A DNA stretch of 61,104 nt from CBIHON01 sp966211965. Its GTDB lineage: Bacteria; Pseudomonadota; Gammaproteobacteria; Burkholderiales; Burkholderiaceae_D. The stretch lies in the NCBI GenBank assembly GCA_966211965.1, contig CBIHON010000031.1:1-61104 (forward strand), written 5' to 3'. The notes beneath the pieces were generated by a model, which saw only the letters and a program-made list of their open reading frames with translations, was not told the origin of the DNA and did not search any database. The translations under genes and the position numbers were made by a program. This document shows, in pieces, positions 17,171 through 26,173 of this stretch; positions within the stretch are counted from its first letter, which is position 1; each line of letters starts with the position of its first letter.

Positions 17171-18962
17171 CCACTTTCTCCAAACGGTTAACATCAAAAT
17201 CGCCCGGCGCTTCGGCTGCATTTCTTTCGGCCAGCCTCCACGGCAGCAGAGAAAACATCTGCTGCGCATTAAACTGCTGCAGCAATTGCGCCGCTAACAA
17301 ATCAGCATGCTCGGTGCTCAAGCTGCCGGTGCGGAAATTGGGATCCCCGCGGCGCGCCAAGGCGGCTGCCAACCAGCGGCCCTCTGCGAAGAAGGAACCG
17401 AGGGAATTGCCGTTGAATAGCCAAATGCCAAGGCATGCTATCGCCGAGTGCAGTGCGCAAAAACGTTCGGCGCGGGCGAACTGTGCCGCCGTATTGCGGG
17501 CACCGCGTTCCGGCGGATTGGCCAGGACTTCCTCTTCCAGCGCAATCAGATCTGCCTGCAGCGCCAATGCTTCACTGCGCAACTGCTGCAGGGTTTCGAT
17601 CGAGGTGAACGCATCAGCCGACGTCGATTTCAAGCGTTCGATCAGATGAGGCAGGCTTTCTGTCACCGCATCGCGGCCGCGGCCAAACAAGTCGAGTTGT
17701 TCGAACGGCAGGGCCGGCAGAGGAAGGCGCAAGTCGTAGAGTGGCGCGTAATCGGTTTCCTGCCGCGCCTGCCGACGTGCACGTGCCATACCGGGCAATA
17801 ACGTGGCCAGACTGTCGAGGCAGACAATGCTGCTGCCGTCGAACACCGACACAATCGCACCGTCGCGCAGGAGTTTTTGGAACATGCCTTCGTGATGACG
17901 CTCGCGCAGGTAGTAACGTGCGCCGAGTATCGCTGACAGCTGCTGACAAGCATGGTCGACCAGATGCGTGACCTGCACCTTGGCGATACTGGACCAGGAG
18001 GAGTACTGGCGGGGATACAGATGCAATCCGCGCGCGGCGACGATAGAGGCGCATTCGCCGATCAATTGCGACAGGTAGGCATTGGCCAGCACCGAGCGCG
18101 TATGGGGAAAGTCCGATATCTGCGTGCCGTAGAGCTTGCGCTTGACTGCGAAGTCAGTCACCAGACGTAGAGCAGAATCGCCCACGCCCAGGGATAGTGC
18201 AGTACAGAACGTACGCGTGATCTGGAAGCCCTTCAATGCCAGTTCGAGCCCCGCGCCCTCTGCACCGATCAGCGCGTTGGCTGGTATACCGCAATCGCGA
18301 AAGCCAATGCCGCTGATATCGCAACCCCGCAGCCCGTGGGTTTTCACGCGCGGCAAATAATAATAGCTGCCGCAATCGAGGTAGCGCTTGTTCACGATGA
18401 ACAGTGAATGATTGCGCAGATGGGGCTGCGCGTCCGTGCGTGCCAGCAGCACCAGGAAGCCGGAGCGGGTGGCGCGGTTGATTGGCCACTTTTCGCCGGT
18501 CAGACTATAGCCGCCATTGCCATTCTTGCGCGCCACCAGTTCGTTGGCCGCCAAATCGGCACCATGCTCAGGTTCCGAATAGGCAAGGCAAGGGAATTCT
18601 CCCGCCTGCAGCACCCATTCGGCGATACGCAATTGCTGCTCCCGGGTTCCGCCGGCCCAGGCAAGCACGCTCCACAACATGGTGCTGCAGCTGACCGCTA
18701 CGGACATGTTGCGCCGAGCCAGCACCCGCCCCAGCGCAATGAAGGTTTCACTGGACCGGAAACGTCCCCCCAGTTGCTCTGGCACGTAGTGGTCATGCAT
18801 ACCCAAATTGAGCAGGCGGCTAATCGCCTCTTCCGGGAAGGCATCCGCTTCGTCAAGCGCGACCGCATTACGAAACGACAGCAGATTGCCCGGACTATCG
18901 GGATCGCCCAACATCTGCTCCCACCTCAGGGCCTCAAGGTATTGCGCAGGAATCACAGACAC
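17151..18962 (-). CDS. Acyl-CoA dehydrogenase homologue, probably acting on acyl-ACP
   Basis: A 603-residue FAD-dependent dehydrogenase, about 200 residues longer than ordinary acyl-CoA dehydrogenases. The flavin and substrate region is recognisable (CLAYSEPEHGADLAANE, SLTGEKWPINRATRSG), and the central helical domain begins near FQITRTFCTALSLGVGDSAL. The segment that normally carries the catalytic glutamate (YEGT) reads VFDGSS here, so the base may be Asp or may lie elsewhere. A C-terminal helical extension (about 400-603) has no clear match. Between a fatty acyl-AMP ligase and an ACP it probably introduces an alpha,beta double bond into the ACP-bound chain. It overlaps the ligase gene by 10 nt. 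Confidence 0.87.
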   Translation of the reverse strand: MSVIPAQYLEALRWEQMLGDPDSPGNLLSFRNAVALDEADAFPEEAISRLLNLGMHDHYVPEQLGGRFRSSETFIALGRVLARRNMSVAVSCSTMLWSVLAWAGGTREQQLRIAEWVLQAGEFPCLAYSEPEHGADLAANELVARKNGNGGYSLTGEKWPINRATRSGFLVLLARTDAQPHLRNHSLFIVNKRYLDCGSYYYLPRVKTHGLRGCDISGIGFRDCGIPANALIGAEGAGLELALKGFQITRTFCTALSLGVGDSALRLVTDFAVKRKLYGTQISDFPHTRSVLANAYLSQLIGECASIVAARGLHLYPRQYSSWSSIAKVQVTHLVDHACQQLSAILGARYYLRERHHEGMFQKLLRDGAIVSVFDGSSIVCLDSLATLLPGMARARRQARQETDYAPLYDLRLPLPALPFEQLDLFGRGRDAVTESLPHLIERLKSTSADAFTSIETLQQLRSEALALQADLIALEEEVLANPPERGARNTAAQFARAERFCALHSAIACLGIWLFNGNSLGSFFAEGRWLAAALARRGDPNFRTGSLSTEHADLLAAQLLQQFNAQQMFSLLPWRLAERNAAEAPGDFDVNRLEKVDDYVPA

Positions 18963-20707
18963 GTTGCCGCTTCCTGTTTTTCCTCGATGAGGGGCAACTC
19001 GCCTTGCAGCAGACGCTGCCGCGTCAGGTAACGTTGGATCTTGCCGCTGGATGTTTTGGGGATGCCGCCCGGCCGGACGAAAGCAAGGCGATCGATTTGC
19101 AATTGATGCTGACGCGATACGGCGTCACGCACCAAGGCGGTGATGTGCGCCAAGTCGCTTTCCAGGATGTTGCGCTCCAGTTCAAGCACCAGGCCAAGCT
19201 GTTCGCCATCTTCATGCTCAATGCCAAAAGCAGCCACCCCATGCGTACGCAGTGCGGGATGAATGCCATCGATGGTCGCTTCAATATCGTGCGGATAGTG
19301 ATTCTGGCCGCGAATAATGATCAAATCCTTGAGGCGGCCGGTCACGTACAATTCGCCATCGACCAGGCTGCCAAGATCGCCGCTGCGCAACCAGTTGCGG
19401 TCGCTGCCAGGCAAGCGTGCATGGAAAGTATCGGTGTTTGCCTCTGAATGCTCCCAATACCCGGCAGCGATGCTGTCGCCAGCAATCCAGATTTCACCCA
19501 CCTCGCCCGCGTCACACTCTCTACCGGACACCGGATCGACAATGCGCACTTCTATCTCGGCAGGGATCGTGCCGCTGCTGACCAGTTCAATGGCATCTCC
19601 ACCGGACCGCGCCTGGATAGCACCATTGCTCAGCGCCTCGCGAGAGGCTTGCAAAATGCGCGCCCCCGAGGAAATCGGGCCGCCAGTCACATACAACGTC
19701 GCTTCGGCCATGCCGTAGCAAGGAAAGAGGGCGCGCGCATCAAAACCTGCCGGCGCAAAGGTTTCTGAAAATTCGCGCAAGACATTGGCGCGAATCGGCT
19801 CAGCGCCATTGCCCGCCACCTGCCAACTCGACAAATCAAGTTTAGCCAGCTGGTCCGGGCGGATGCGCTTGACACACAGCTCATACGCGAAGTTCGGCGC
19901 GACGCTGGTTGTGCCGCGGTACTTGCTGATCGCTTCCAGCCAACGAATTGGCCGTTGCAGGAAGGTTGCCGGCGACATCAGGTGTACCGGAAAGCCGGAA
20001 TATATTGGCTGCAACAGACCTGCGATCAATCCCATGTCGTGATAAGGAGGGAGCCAGATCACCCCGATCGAATCACGGCTGCAGTCGGTAGCTTGGGCGA
20101 GCATGCGGGAGTTGAGCATCAGATGCCGGTGGCAGAGCTGCACGCCTTTCGGCCGGCCGGTCGAGCCGGAGGTGTACTGCAATACCGCCAGCGTATCGAC
20201 ATCGATATCCGGCATCTTCCATTCTTCGGCCAAAGAGGGCGGCAAGGTATTGGTGGCCAACCAACGCAAACCCGCTTGCTTCAATTCCCTCCAATCCTGC
20301 TGGTCGAGGGTAGCGAATATCTTGTCAGACGATAGCAGCACGGCTGCACGCGCATTGGCAATCACTTGCATGACACGCACATAAGACGCATTCTGGCGAG
20401 GCGCATATACCGGCACAGCGATTACCCCGCCGTACAAACAGCCCATCAAGGCACAAACGTATTCCGGGCCGGGCTGGTACAGCAGTACCGCACGTTCGCC
20501 TGCCAAGCCGGCTTGCTGCAGCGCGGCGCCGATCTTGCGGGCAGCCTCATCCAACTGGCCATAGGTGAAGCGGACCTCATCATCGACGCTGCTCAGCATG
20601 AACCCGAATGCAAGCCGTGCGGGTTCCTCGGTCGCGCGCTGGCGCAGCAGTTCAGCCCAATTCAGGTATGGCGTGGCCTTGACCGTGACCGTGACATTCT
20701 TCTTCAC
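18953..20707 (-). CDS. Fatty acyl-AMP ligase (FAAL), first gene of NRPS operon
   Basis: About 584 residues of the adenylate-forming family. The ATP motif YTSGSTGRPKGV and the FAAL-like C-terminal region (GRLKDLIIIRGQNHYPHDIE) mark it as an AMP ligase that loads a fatty acid directly onto a carrier protein rather than CoA. It starts the seven-gene operon and supplies the acyl chain to the ACP. The likely start is GTG 20707 behind a run of AGGGGGAG. That spacing is tight, and an in-frame TTG lies at 20734. Chain length cannot be predicted by eye. Confidence 0.9.
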   Translation of the reverse strand: MKKNVTVTVKATPYLNWAELLRQRATEEPARLAFGFMLSSVDDEVRFTYGQLDEAARKIGAALQQAGLAGERAVLLYQPGPEYVCALMGCLYGGVIAVPVYAPRQNASYVRVMQVIANARAAVLLSSDKIFATLDQQDWRELKQAGLRWLATNTLPPSLAEEWKMPDIDVDTLAVLQYTSGSTGRPKGVQLCHRHLMLNSRMLAQATDCSRDSIGVIWLPPYHDMGLIAGLLQPIYSGFPVHLMSPATFLQRPIRWLEAISKYRGTTSVAPNFAYELCVKRIRPDQLAKLDLSSWQVAGNGAEPIRANVLREFSETFAPAGFDARALFPCYGMAEATLYVTGGPISSGARILQASREALSNGAIQARSGGDAIELVSSGTIPAEIEVRIVDPVSGRECDAGEVGEIWIAGDSIAAGYWEHSEANTDTFHARLPGSDRNWLRSGDLGSLVDGELYVTGRLKDLIIIRGQNHYPHDIEATIDGIHPALRTHGVAAFGIEHEDGEQLGLVLELERNILESDLAHITALVRDAVSRQHQLQIDRLAFVRPGGIPKTSSGKIQRYLTRQRLLQGELPLIEEKQEAATCL

Positions 20708-20734
20708 CTCTCCCCCTTTTTTTTGGCAGAGCAA

Positions 20735-21096
20735 ATCAAACGCAGCGCATATCTAATGAATGTGTATCGGGACAATCAGGCAAGCGCGCCAAGAGAATAA
20801 CATACTAGCAATTTGGCAATTTTTCGGAATGCAAAATCCGCATGATTTCAAAAGAATTTTGCATAACACTTGCCTGCCTTGCCGAATTGGTCGCGATAAG
20901 GGGGCGCGATACTGGGTGCACAAACCCGAGAACGCTTGACGAAAATAGTGTTCAACTTTAGACGCACGATGGCACACAGGCGTACCGACGCCATCAATCA
21001 GATCACTTGATGAGCGATGCGCGGCCACATCCGAACCCGCCGTGCCGGCCATCATCCGGCCATGGCAAATTTCGGGGGAAGCAGGAACGTATTTTG
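20735..21096. promoter_or_regulatory. Divergent control region with a 9-bp inverted repeat
   Basis: An AT-rich stretch separating the seven-gene NRPS operon (leftward) from the patatin gene (rightward). A perfect inverted repeat ATGCAAAAT / ATTTTGCAT lies at 20829-20837 and 20856-20864, 120-160 nt upstream of the FAAL start. Its half-sites are 27 nt apart centre to centre, close to a multiple of the helical turn, so it is a reasonable operator candidate. No regulator gene is in the operon. I see no coding sequence here. Confidence 0.45.
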
Positions 21097-22953
21097 ATGA
21101 AAGCAAACATCATGGACAAACCAGATTTTCATCCTCAGGAATGCGATATCGTCATGGAAGGGGGCATCACCTCCGGCGTGATTTATCCTTCATTTATCTC
21201 GGGGTTGGCGAAGCATTTTCGCCTGCGGTCGATTGGCGGCACCAGCGTCGGCGCCATTGCCGCAACCGCCGCGGCGGCAGCGCAATTCCGGCGCAATCAA
21301 GCCGGCAGCGATCAGGACGATGGCTTCGATGCCTTGGCGAAACTGCCGGAGTGGTTGCAGCAGACCAGCAGCTTGGGTCTATCAAACCTGTTCAGCCTGT
21401 TTCAACCATGTCCTCCCTTGAAACCGCATTTCAAGGTGCTGCAGGCAGGGCTCAATCGTATTTCGGTCTGGCGAATCGTGATCCGCGTCACCGTCGCGCT
21501 GGTTGTGCACTTTCCGCTCGGGGCGCTCGCCGGCGCGATTGCGCTGGCCGTTTTTCGCGGGGTCGTACCGGCCACCTGGGGCAGCGCTATTTTGTCGTTG
21601 GCCTGGGCAATGGCAGGGATGCCTGTCGGTGCTCTGGCCCAATTCCTGTGGACGGCCTGGTTTGGGCTGCAGCGCAATCGATTCGGCATCTGCCCGGGTT
21701 TGCGTATCGCAGACGATTCCCCTGCGGCGCTGACGGAATGGTTGCACGGTTACATACAGCGTTTGGCAGGTTTGCCGGCCGATGCGCCTTTGACCTTCGG
21801 CCAGCTATGGGCCTCGAAACCGTCGATCGATTTGGCGTTGATGTCCACGGGAATCTCCGAATTGCGGGCGCACCGCCTGCCGTATGAGGATCGCAGTCTG
21901 ATGTTTCGAAAGTCCGAACTCCTGGCCTTGTTTCCTCCGGAGGTGGTCGCTTGGCTTGTCGAGAAGACGTCGAGTCCGGCGGACGAGGACGCCCGCGCGT
22001 CGCGCACCGCCAAAATTTTTAGGGAAAACGATCCTGCTTATGGCACCGGCAATCAGAATATCTTTCATATGCCGAATCCCGAAGACTTGCCGGTCGTCGT
22101 TGCCGCACGGATGAGTCTCAGTTTTCCGGTTTTGCTGCAAGCCGTACCGTTGTATCGGTTGCGCTACGCGCGCGGCGTGGACGGGAAACAGGGTGCCCTT
22201 GCTTTAAAACGCGTGTGGTTTTCGGACGGCGGACTCACCAGCAACTTCCCCATTCACCTGTTTGACGCGCTCCTGCCGCAGCGTCCGACATTTGGCATCA
22301 CACTGGAATCCACGTTGGGTGAGAAGGAAAATGCAAAGCAGCGTGTTCGCTTGCCGGACAACAATATAAGTGGGATCTTGCCCAATTATCTTTCCATCGA
22401 GGATCGCCACGGGCAACCGTCGATATTCGGATTCGCTGCGGCCATCCTCAATACCATGCGGACCTGGCGTCATGAGGCTTTGAAGCGAACACCCGGTTAC
22501 CGGGACCGCATCGTGGTGGTTCGCCACACCAAGCAAGAAGGCGGCCTGAACCTGAATATGCCGGCTGAATCGATTGCGCGCATGGGTGAAAGCGGAATCG
22601 CTGCGGCAAACGCCATTGTGGCGCGCTTTTTAGCGGTCGATTCCCAAACGAGTGGGTGGATCAATCACCGGTGGGTGCGCATGCGCAGCACAGCCGGTTT
22701 GCTGCAAGCGGCGCTGGCGCCGATCGCCGCCTCGATGAACCATGCAAATCTGACGCCGAGCTACCGCGAAATGTGGGATGCGAGCGGTGCAAAGGAGGCG
22801 CCATCCTATAAGCTCAGCACGGAGCAGCGTGCTCAAGGCAGTCTGTTCTTCGATAGTCTGGTGGGCGCGTCAACTGCCGCAGCCGGCGTTGATCTCAACG
22901 ATGGTGCGCCGCACCCGCAACCTTCATTGACGGTTGCACCGAGGGAGATTTAG
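21097..22953 (+). CDS. Patatin-like phospholipase with internal membrane segments
   Basis: A 618-residue protein. The patatin catalytic marks are all present: the oxyanion loop (MEGGITSGVIYPSF), the nucleophile elbow GTSVG (GGTSVGAIAAT, about residue 50), and the dyad aspartate in WFSDGGLTSNFP (about 375). Between them lies an insertion of about 300 residues with two or three strongly hydrophobic stretches (IRVTVALVVHFPLGALAGAI; ILSLAWAMAGMPVGAL), so the enzyme is probably membrane-attached. I chose ATG 21097 (GGGGGAAGCAGGAA upstream); the frame is open further upstream. A phospholipase or acyl-hydrolase role is expected from the family. It is divergent from the lipopeptide operon and may not be related to it. 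Confidence 0.85.
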   Translation: MKANIMDKPDFHPQECDIVMEGGITSGVIYPSFISGLAKHFRLRSIGGTSVGAIAATAAAAAQFRRNQAGSDQDDGFDALAKLPEWLQQTSSLGLSNLFSLFQPCPPLKPHFKVLQAGLNRISVWRIVIRVTVALVVHFPLGALAGAIALAVFRGVVPATWGSAILSLAWAMAGMPVGALAQFLWTAWFGLQRNRFGICPGLRIADDSPAALTEWLHGYIQRLAGLPADAPLTFGQLWASKPSIDLALMSTGISELRAHRLPYEDRSLMFRKSELLALFPPEVVAWLVEKTSSPADEDARASRTAKIFRENDPAYGTGNQNIFHMPNPEDLPVVVAARMSLSFPVLLQAVPLYRLRYARGVDGKQGALALKRVWFSDGGLTSNFPIHLFDALLPQRPTFGITLESTLGEKENAKQRVRLPDNNISGILPNYLSIEDRHGQPSIFGFAAAILNTMRTWRHEALKRTPGYRDRIVVVRHTKQEGGLNLNMPAESIARMGESGIAAANAIVARFLAVDSQTSGWINHRWVRMRSTAGLLQAALAPIAASMNHANLTPSYREMWDASGAKEAPSYKLSTEQRAQGSLFFDSLVGASTAAAGVDLNDGAPHPQPSLTVAPREI

Positions 22954-23165
22954 CTTTCCCTACTTGTTCTGCCGCATTCTGTGCGCCGACTCCGGAAGGA
23001 GCGCGTGCTTGGCCGCATGAGTATCCTATTTTTTCGAAGTAAATATTCATTTATATTCGCTTTTTTAGTGGGGCCAATCGACCTATGATGACCGGGCGTC
23101 ATGTAAAACGGTAGGTGCGGCTTGTGGTCGTACCTCACACTGAACTCAAATTTCAGGAGCGTATT

Positions 23166-24074
23166 ATGAAAAAATTATTGATGGCCATGATGGTCGCCAT
23201 AGTGACCTTGTCGGTCGGAATAAGCAGTGTTGAGGCCAAGCGTCTGGGGAGCGGCGGGTCGCTGGGCAAGCAATCGCAGAACGTCAGCCGGCAAGGACCG
23301 ACTCAATCGCCGCAGGCAAGCAATGCGGCAAAACCTGCAGCACCGGCCGCCGCACCGGCCGCGGTTCCGCCAAAACCGGCGAGTCCGTGGAAAGGCATCC
23401 TGGGCGGGGCACTGCTCGGTCTGGGGCTGGGGGCATTGTTGTCGCATTTCGGCATGGGCGGCGCACTGGCGAGCATGATTAGTACCTTGTTGATGGTGGC
23501 CTTGCTGGCGGCTGCGGCGATGTTCATTTATCGCATGTGGCGTCGCAAGGCTGATGGCAATAACCTGCAACCGGCCTATGCCGGCGCCGCGTCGCAGCCT
23601 ACGCCCGAAATCGGTTCACGCATCGAGCCGATGCAGCCCGCCACCTTGCAGTCGGCCTCGCCGGCCGCAGGCTCTGCGACGATGAATGCCCCATGGGGCG
23701 TGCCGGCTGACTTTGATGTTCCTGGTTTCCTGCGTCACGCGAAAACATATTTTCTTCGTTTGCAGGCGGCATGGGACAAGGCCGACATCAACGACATTCA
23801 TGAATTCACGACGCCGGAAATGTTTGTCGAACTGAAATTGCAACTCCAGGAACGTGGCGCCTCGGCCAACCACACCGATGTCTTGCAATTGGAAGCCGAA
23901 CTGCTGGGCATGGAAACAGCCGGCAGCGACCATCTGGCCAGCGTGAAATTTAGCGGGATGATCAAGGAATCCGAGCATGCGCCGGCAGAACCGTTTGCCG
24001 AAGTCTGGAACCTGACGAAGCCCATGTCGGGCCAGGGTGGTTGGGTGCTGGCCGGGATTCAACAGTTGTCTTGA
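23166..24074 (+). CDS. Tim44-like domain protein
   Basis: A 302-residue exported or inner-membrane protein. It has a signal-like N-terminus (MKKLLMAMMVAIVTLSVGIS), a Gly/Ser/Gln-rich region with a Pro/Ala stretch (PAAPAAAPAAVPPKP), a glycine-rich membrane segment (GILGGALLGLGLGALLSHFG), and a second helix (MISTLLMVALLAAAAMFIY). A C-terminal Tim44-like domain follows from about residue 190 (VPGFLRHAKTYFLRLQAAWD, PEMFVELKLQL). The start at 23166 has a CAGGAG site. Bacterial Tim44-like proteins have no settled role; membrane-associated binding is usually suggested. A strong terminator follows. Confidence 0.85.
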   Translation: MKKLLMAMMVAIVTLSVGISSVEAKRLGSGGSLGKQSQNVSRQGPTQSPQASNAAKPAAPAAAPAAVPPKPASPWKGILGGALLGLGLGALLSHFGMGGALASMISTLLMVALLAAAAMFIYRMWRRKADGNNLQPAYAGAASQPTPEIGSRIEPMQPATLQSASPAAGSATMNAPWGVPADFDVPGFLRHAKTYFLRLQAAWDKADINDIHEFTTPEMFVELKLQLQERGASANHTDVLQLEAELLGMETAGSDHLASVKFSGMIKESEHAPAEPFAEVWNLTKPMSGQGGWVLAGIQQLS

Positions 24075-24123
24075 TGGCCCCCTGGATGGCCGGCAATCGT
24101 GTGCCGGAATGAAGGGGGTAAGG

Positions 24124-24160
24124 GAGCCGCTCGCGCGCAATCGCGAGCGGTTCTATTTTT
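24124..24160 (+). terminator. Rho-independent terminator of the Tim44-like gene
   Basis: A 12-bp stem (GAGCCGCTCGCG at 24124-24135 paired with 24142-24153, one G-U pair) with a 6-nt loop, followed by TATTTTT. It lies 50 nt after the Tim44-like stop. The remaining non-coding stretch to 24435 shows no further feature I can support. Confidence 0.88.
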
Positions 24161-24435
24161 GGCGGGCGCTGGGGAAATATAAATTCAATTGTAAGGACCG
24201 TATGACGATTCCCCGATGTGCTGGTATTGCATTCCAGCCCACAGTCTTGGCTGAATCCAGCCGCTTTATAAAGAAAGATGGTCCAGGTTCAAATTGGGAT
24301 CTGCCTGTGCTTCGGGTATCTGAGTCTGAGAGAGCCGGCGGCATTTTCTAGAGGCTCTGAGGAAAAGCCTTGTCCGTATCGGAACGACGGCAGCTATTTG
24401 AGGACCAAAACAGACTACGATAGCTTGCCTGCAAA

Positions 24436-25053
24436 ATGACTCAGCCACAGTCTACGTCGAAAGTCGTGAGAAAGGCGGAGGGGACGGATGTCCGCTACCT
24501 TTGTTCCGTGCTGGCTCGTGCGTTCGAGACGGATCCTCTTGCTAGACACGTTCTGCCGGATGCGGCTTTTCGCCGGCACAATCTGGAGCGGATATATTCG
24601 TTGTACTTCAATGTCTTTTTGCCCCAGGGCGCCTGTTATACAAACACCGGGAGGGAAGGAGCGGCATTGTGGATGCCGCCTGGAAAATATCCATTGTCAC
24701 TATTCGCGCATATGCGTCTGCTGCCCGGCATGGCCCGGGTATTGGGCTTGCGAAGACTGCCGAACGCTTGGCGCGTTTTGAGTCACCTGGACAGCATGCA
24801 CCCTGTTCAGCGGAAATACTGGTATCTTGGCGTGCTCGGTGTAGAGCCGGCCCGGCAGCGTAGAGGCATTGGCGGTACGCTCATGCAACCTGTACTTAAG
24901 CTTTGCGATGCCGATCAGGTCGGCGCTTATCTCGAAACGGCCGAAGAAAGCAACCTGCTTTTTTATGCGGCGCATGGATTCCGCGTCATGCGTGAATCCC
25001 GTATACCAGATGGGCCGCACGTCTGGCATTTATGGCGCGAAGCCAGTTCATGA
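24436..25053 (+). CDS. GNAT-family acetyltransferase
   Basis: A 205-residue N-acetyltransferase. The acetyl-CoA pyrophosphate loop is clear (LGVLGVEPARQRRGIGGTLM, about residues 133-152), followed by the conserved YLETAEESNLLFYAAHGF segment. The substrate is not predictable. It stands alone, convergent with the LysR gene. Confidence 0.85.
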   Translation: MTQPQSTSKVVRKAEGTDVRYLCSVLARAFETDPLARHVLPDAAFRRHNLERIYSLYFNVFLPQGACYTNTGREGAALWMPPGKYPLSLFAHMRLLPGMARVLGLRRLPNAWRVLSHLDSMHPVQRKYWYLGVLGVEPARQRRGIGGTLMQPVLKLCDADQVGAYLETAEESNLLFYAAHGFRVMRESRIPDGPHVWHLWREASS

Positions 25054-25135
25054 CACCCTCGAAGCATGTTTGCATAGATGTTTAATTTGACCCTCGTTTC
25101 GCCGAGCGCATGCAGCCAGTCGAAGTCAATACGCA

Positions 25136-26053
25136 TCACTCTTGCGGCAAATCACGGTCCCATGGCGCGACATTGCCGCCGAAGCGCTGCGCCAGGAACT
25201 CCAGCAACAGTTGCAGAGCCAGCGGCCGATGCCGGCGCGACAGGTACACCGCGTGTATGCCCAGTTGCTCCGGCTCATGGTCAGGCAGGACGCGCACCAG
25301 CGTGCCGCTGCGCAGGTCGTCTCCGACATAGTAGGTGGGCAGCATCCCTAACCCGGCGCCGGCCAGAACCGCACGGCGCAGGACCGCGGTTTCGTTGGTG
25401 AACAGCGCGCCGCTTACCGGCACCTCGACCGTTTCGCCGCGATGTTGGAAGCGATACTGCGTTCCGGCGCCGAAGGCGTGCGTGATGAAGCGGTGCGTCT
25501 TCAAATCCTCGATGCCGACGGGGCGTCCGTGCCGTGCGAGGTAGTCGGGCGTTGCGCACAGCACCGAGCGGCATCGCGCCAGCGGCCGTGCAACGACGGC
25601 AGGATCGAGCGAGTTCGTCAGCCGTACGGCAAGGTCGATGCGTTCCTCAACCAAGTCCATTGCCCGGTCGGCCACCAGCAACTCGACTTGTACACGTGGG
25701 TGCAAGTGCTGGAACTCCACGATGGCCGAAGTCAACTGCGCCTCGGCGAAGGACGGAGAGGTGGTCACGCGCAGTTTGCCTTCCGGCTCCCGGCTGCGGT
25801 TACCGGCAAGGTGCTGTACATCCTCCGCCAGTTCCAGCAGTTGCCGGCATGACGACAGCACCGCCTGTCCGCCATCCGTCAGGGCTATGCGCCTGGTTGT
25901 GCGGTGCAGCAGGCGCGCCCCCACCCAGCCTTCCATGGCAGCCAGGTAGCGGCTGACCATCGCCTGCGACATCTCCAGCCGTTCGGCGGTCTGGGTGAGG
26001 CTGCCGCGTTCGGCCACTTCCACGAACACGCGGGCAGCGGTCAGGCGGTCCAT
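25136..26053 (-). CDS. LysR-family transcriptional regulator
   Basis: A 305-residue LTTR with the N-terminal winged helix-turn-helix (RVFVEVAERGSLTQTAERLEM, SQAMVSRYLAAME) and a C-terminal ligand-binding domain from about residue 90 (KLRVTTSPSFAEAQL). It is transcribed away from the MBL-fold/DsbA pair at 26174-27817 across a 120-nt gap, the usual arrangement for a LysR protein that controls its divergent neighbours. The effector is unknown. Confidence 0.9.
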   Translation of the reverse strand: MDRLTAARVFVEVAERGSLTQTAERLEMSQAMVSRYLAAMEGWVGARLLHRTTRRIALTDGGQAVLSSCRQLLELAEDVQHLAGNRSREPEGKLRVTTSPSFAEAQLTSAIVEFQHLHPRVQVELLVADRAMDLVEERIDLAVRLTNSLDPAVVARPLARCRSVLCATPDYLARHGRPVGIEDLKTHRFITHAFGAGTQYRFQHRGETVEVPVSGALFTNETAVLRRAVLAGAGLGMLPTYYVGDDLRSGTLVRVLPDHEPEQLGIHAVYLSRRHRPLALQLLLEFLAQRFGGNVAPWDRDLPQE

Positions 26054-26173
26054 TTACGCGCTCCATTCCATCGGATAATGCAAAAATCAATTTCAGTAAT
26101 GCGAGTTTATCTAATCGGATCGTGGAAATAAAGTATGCCTTGCAGTGCAACCATTTCTAACCAGGAGATCGCC

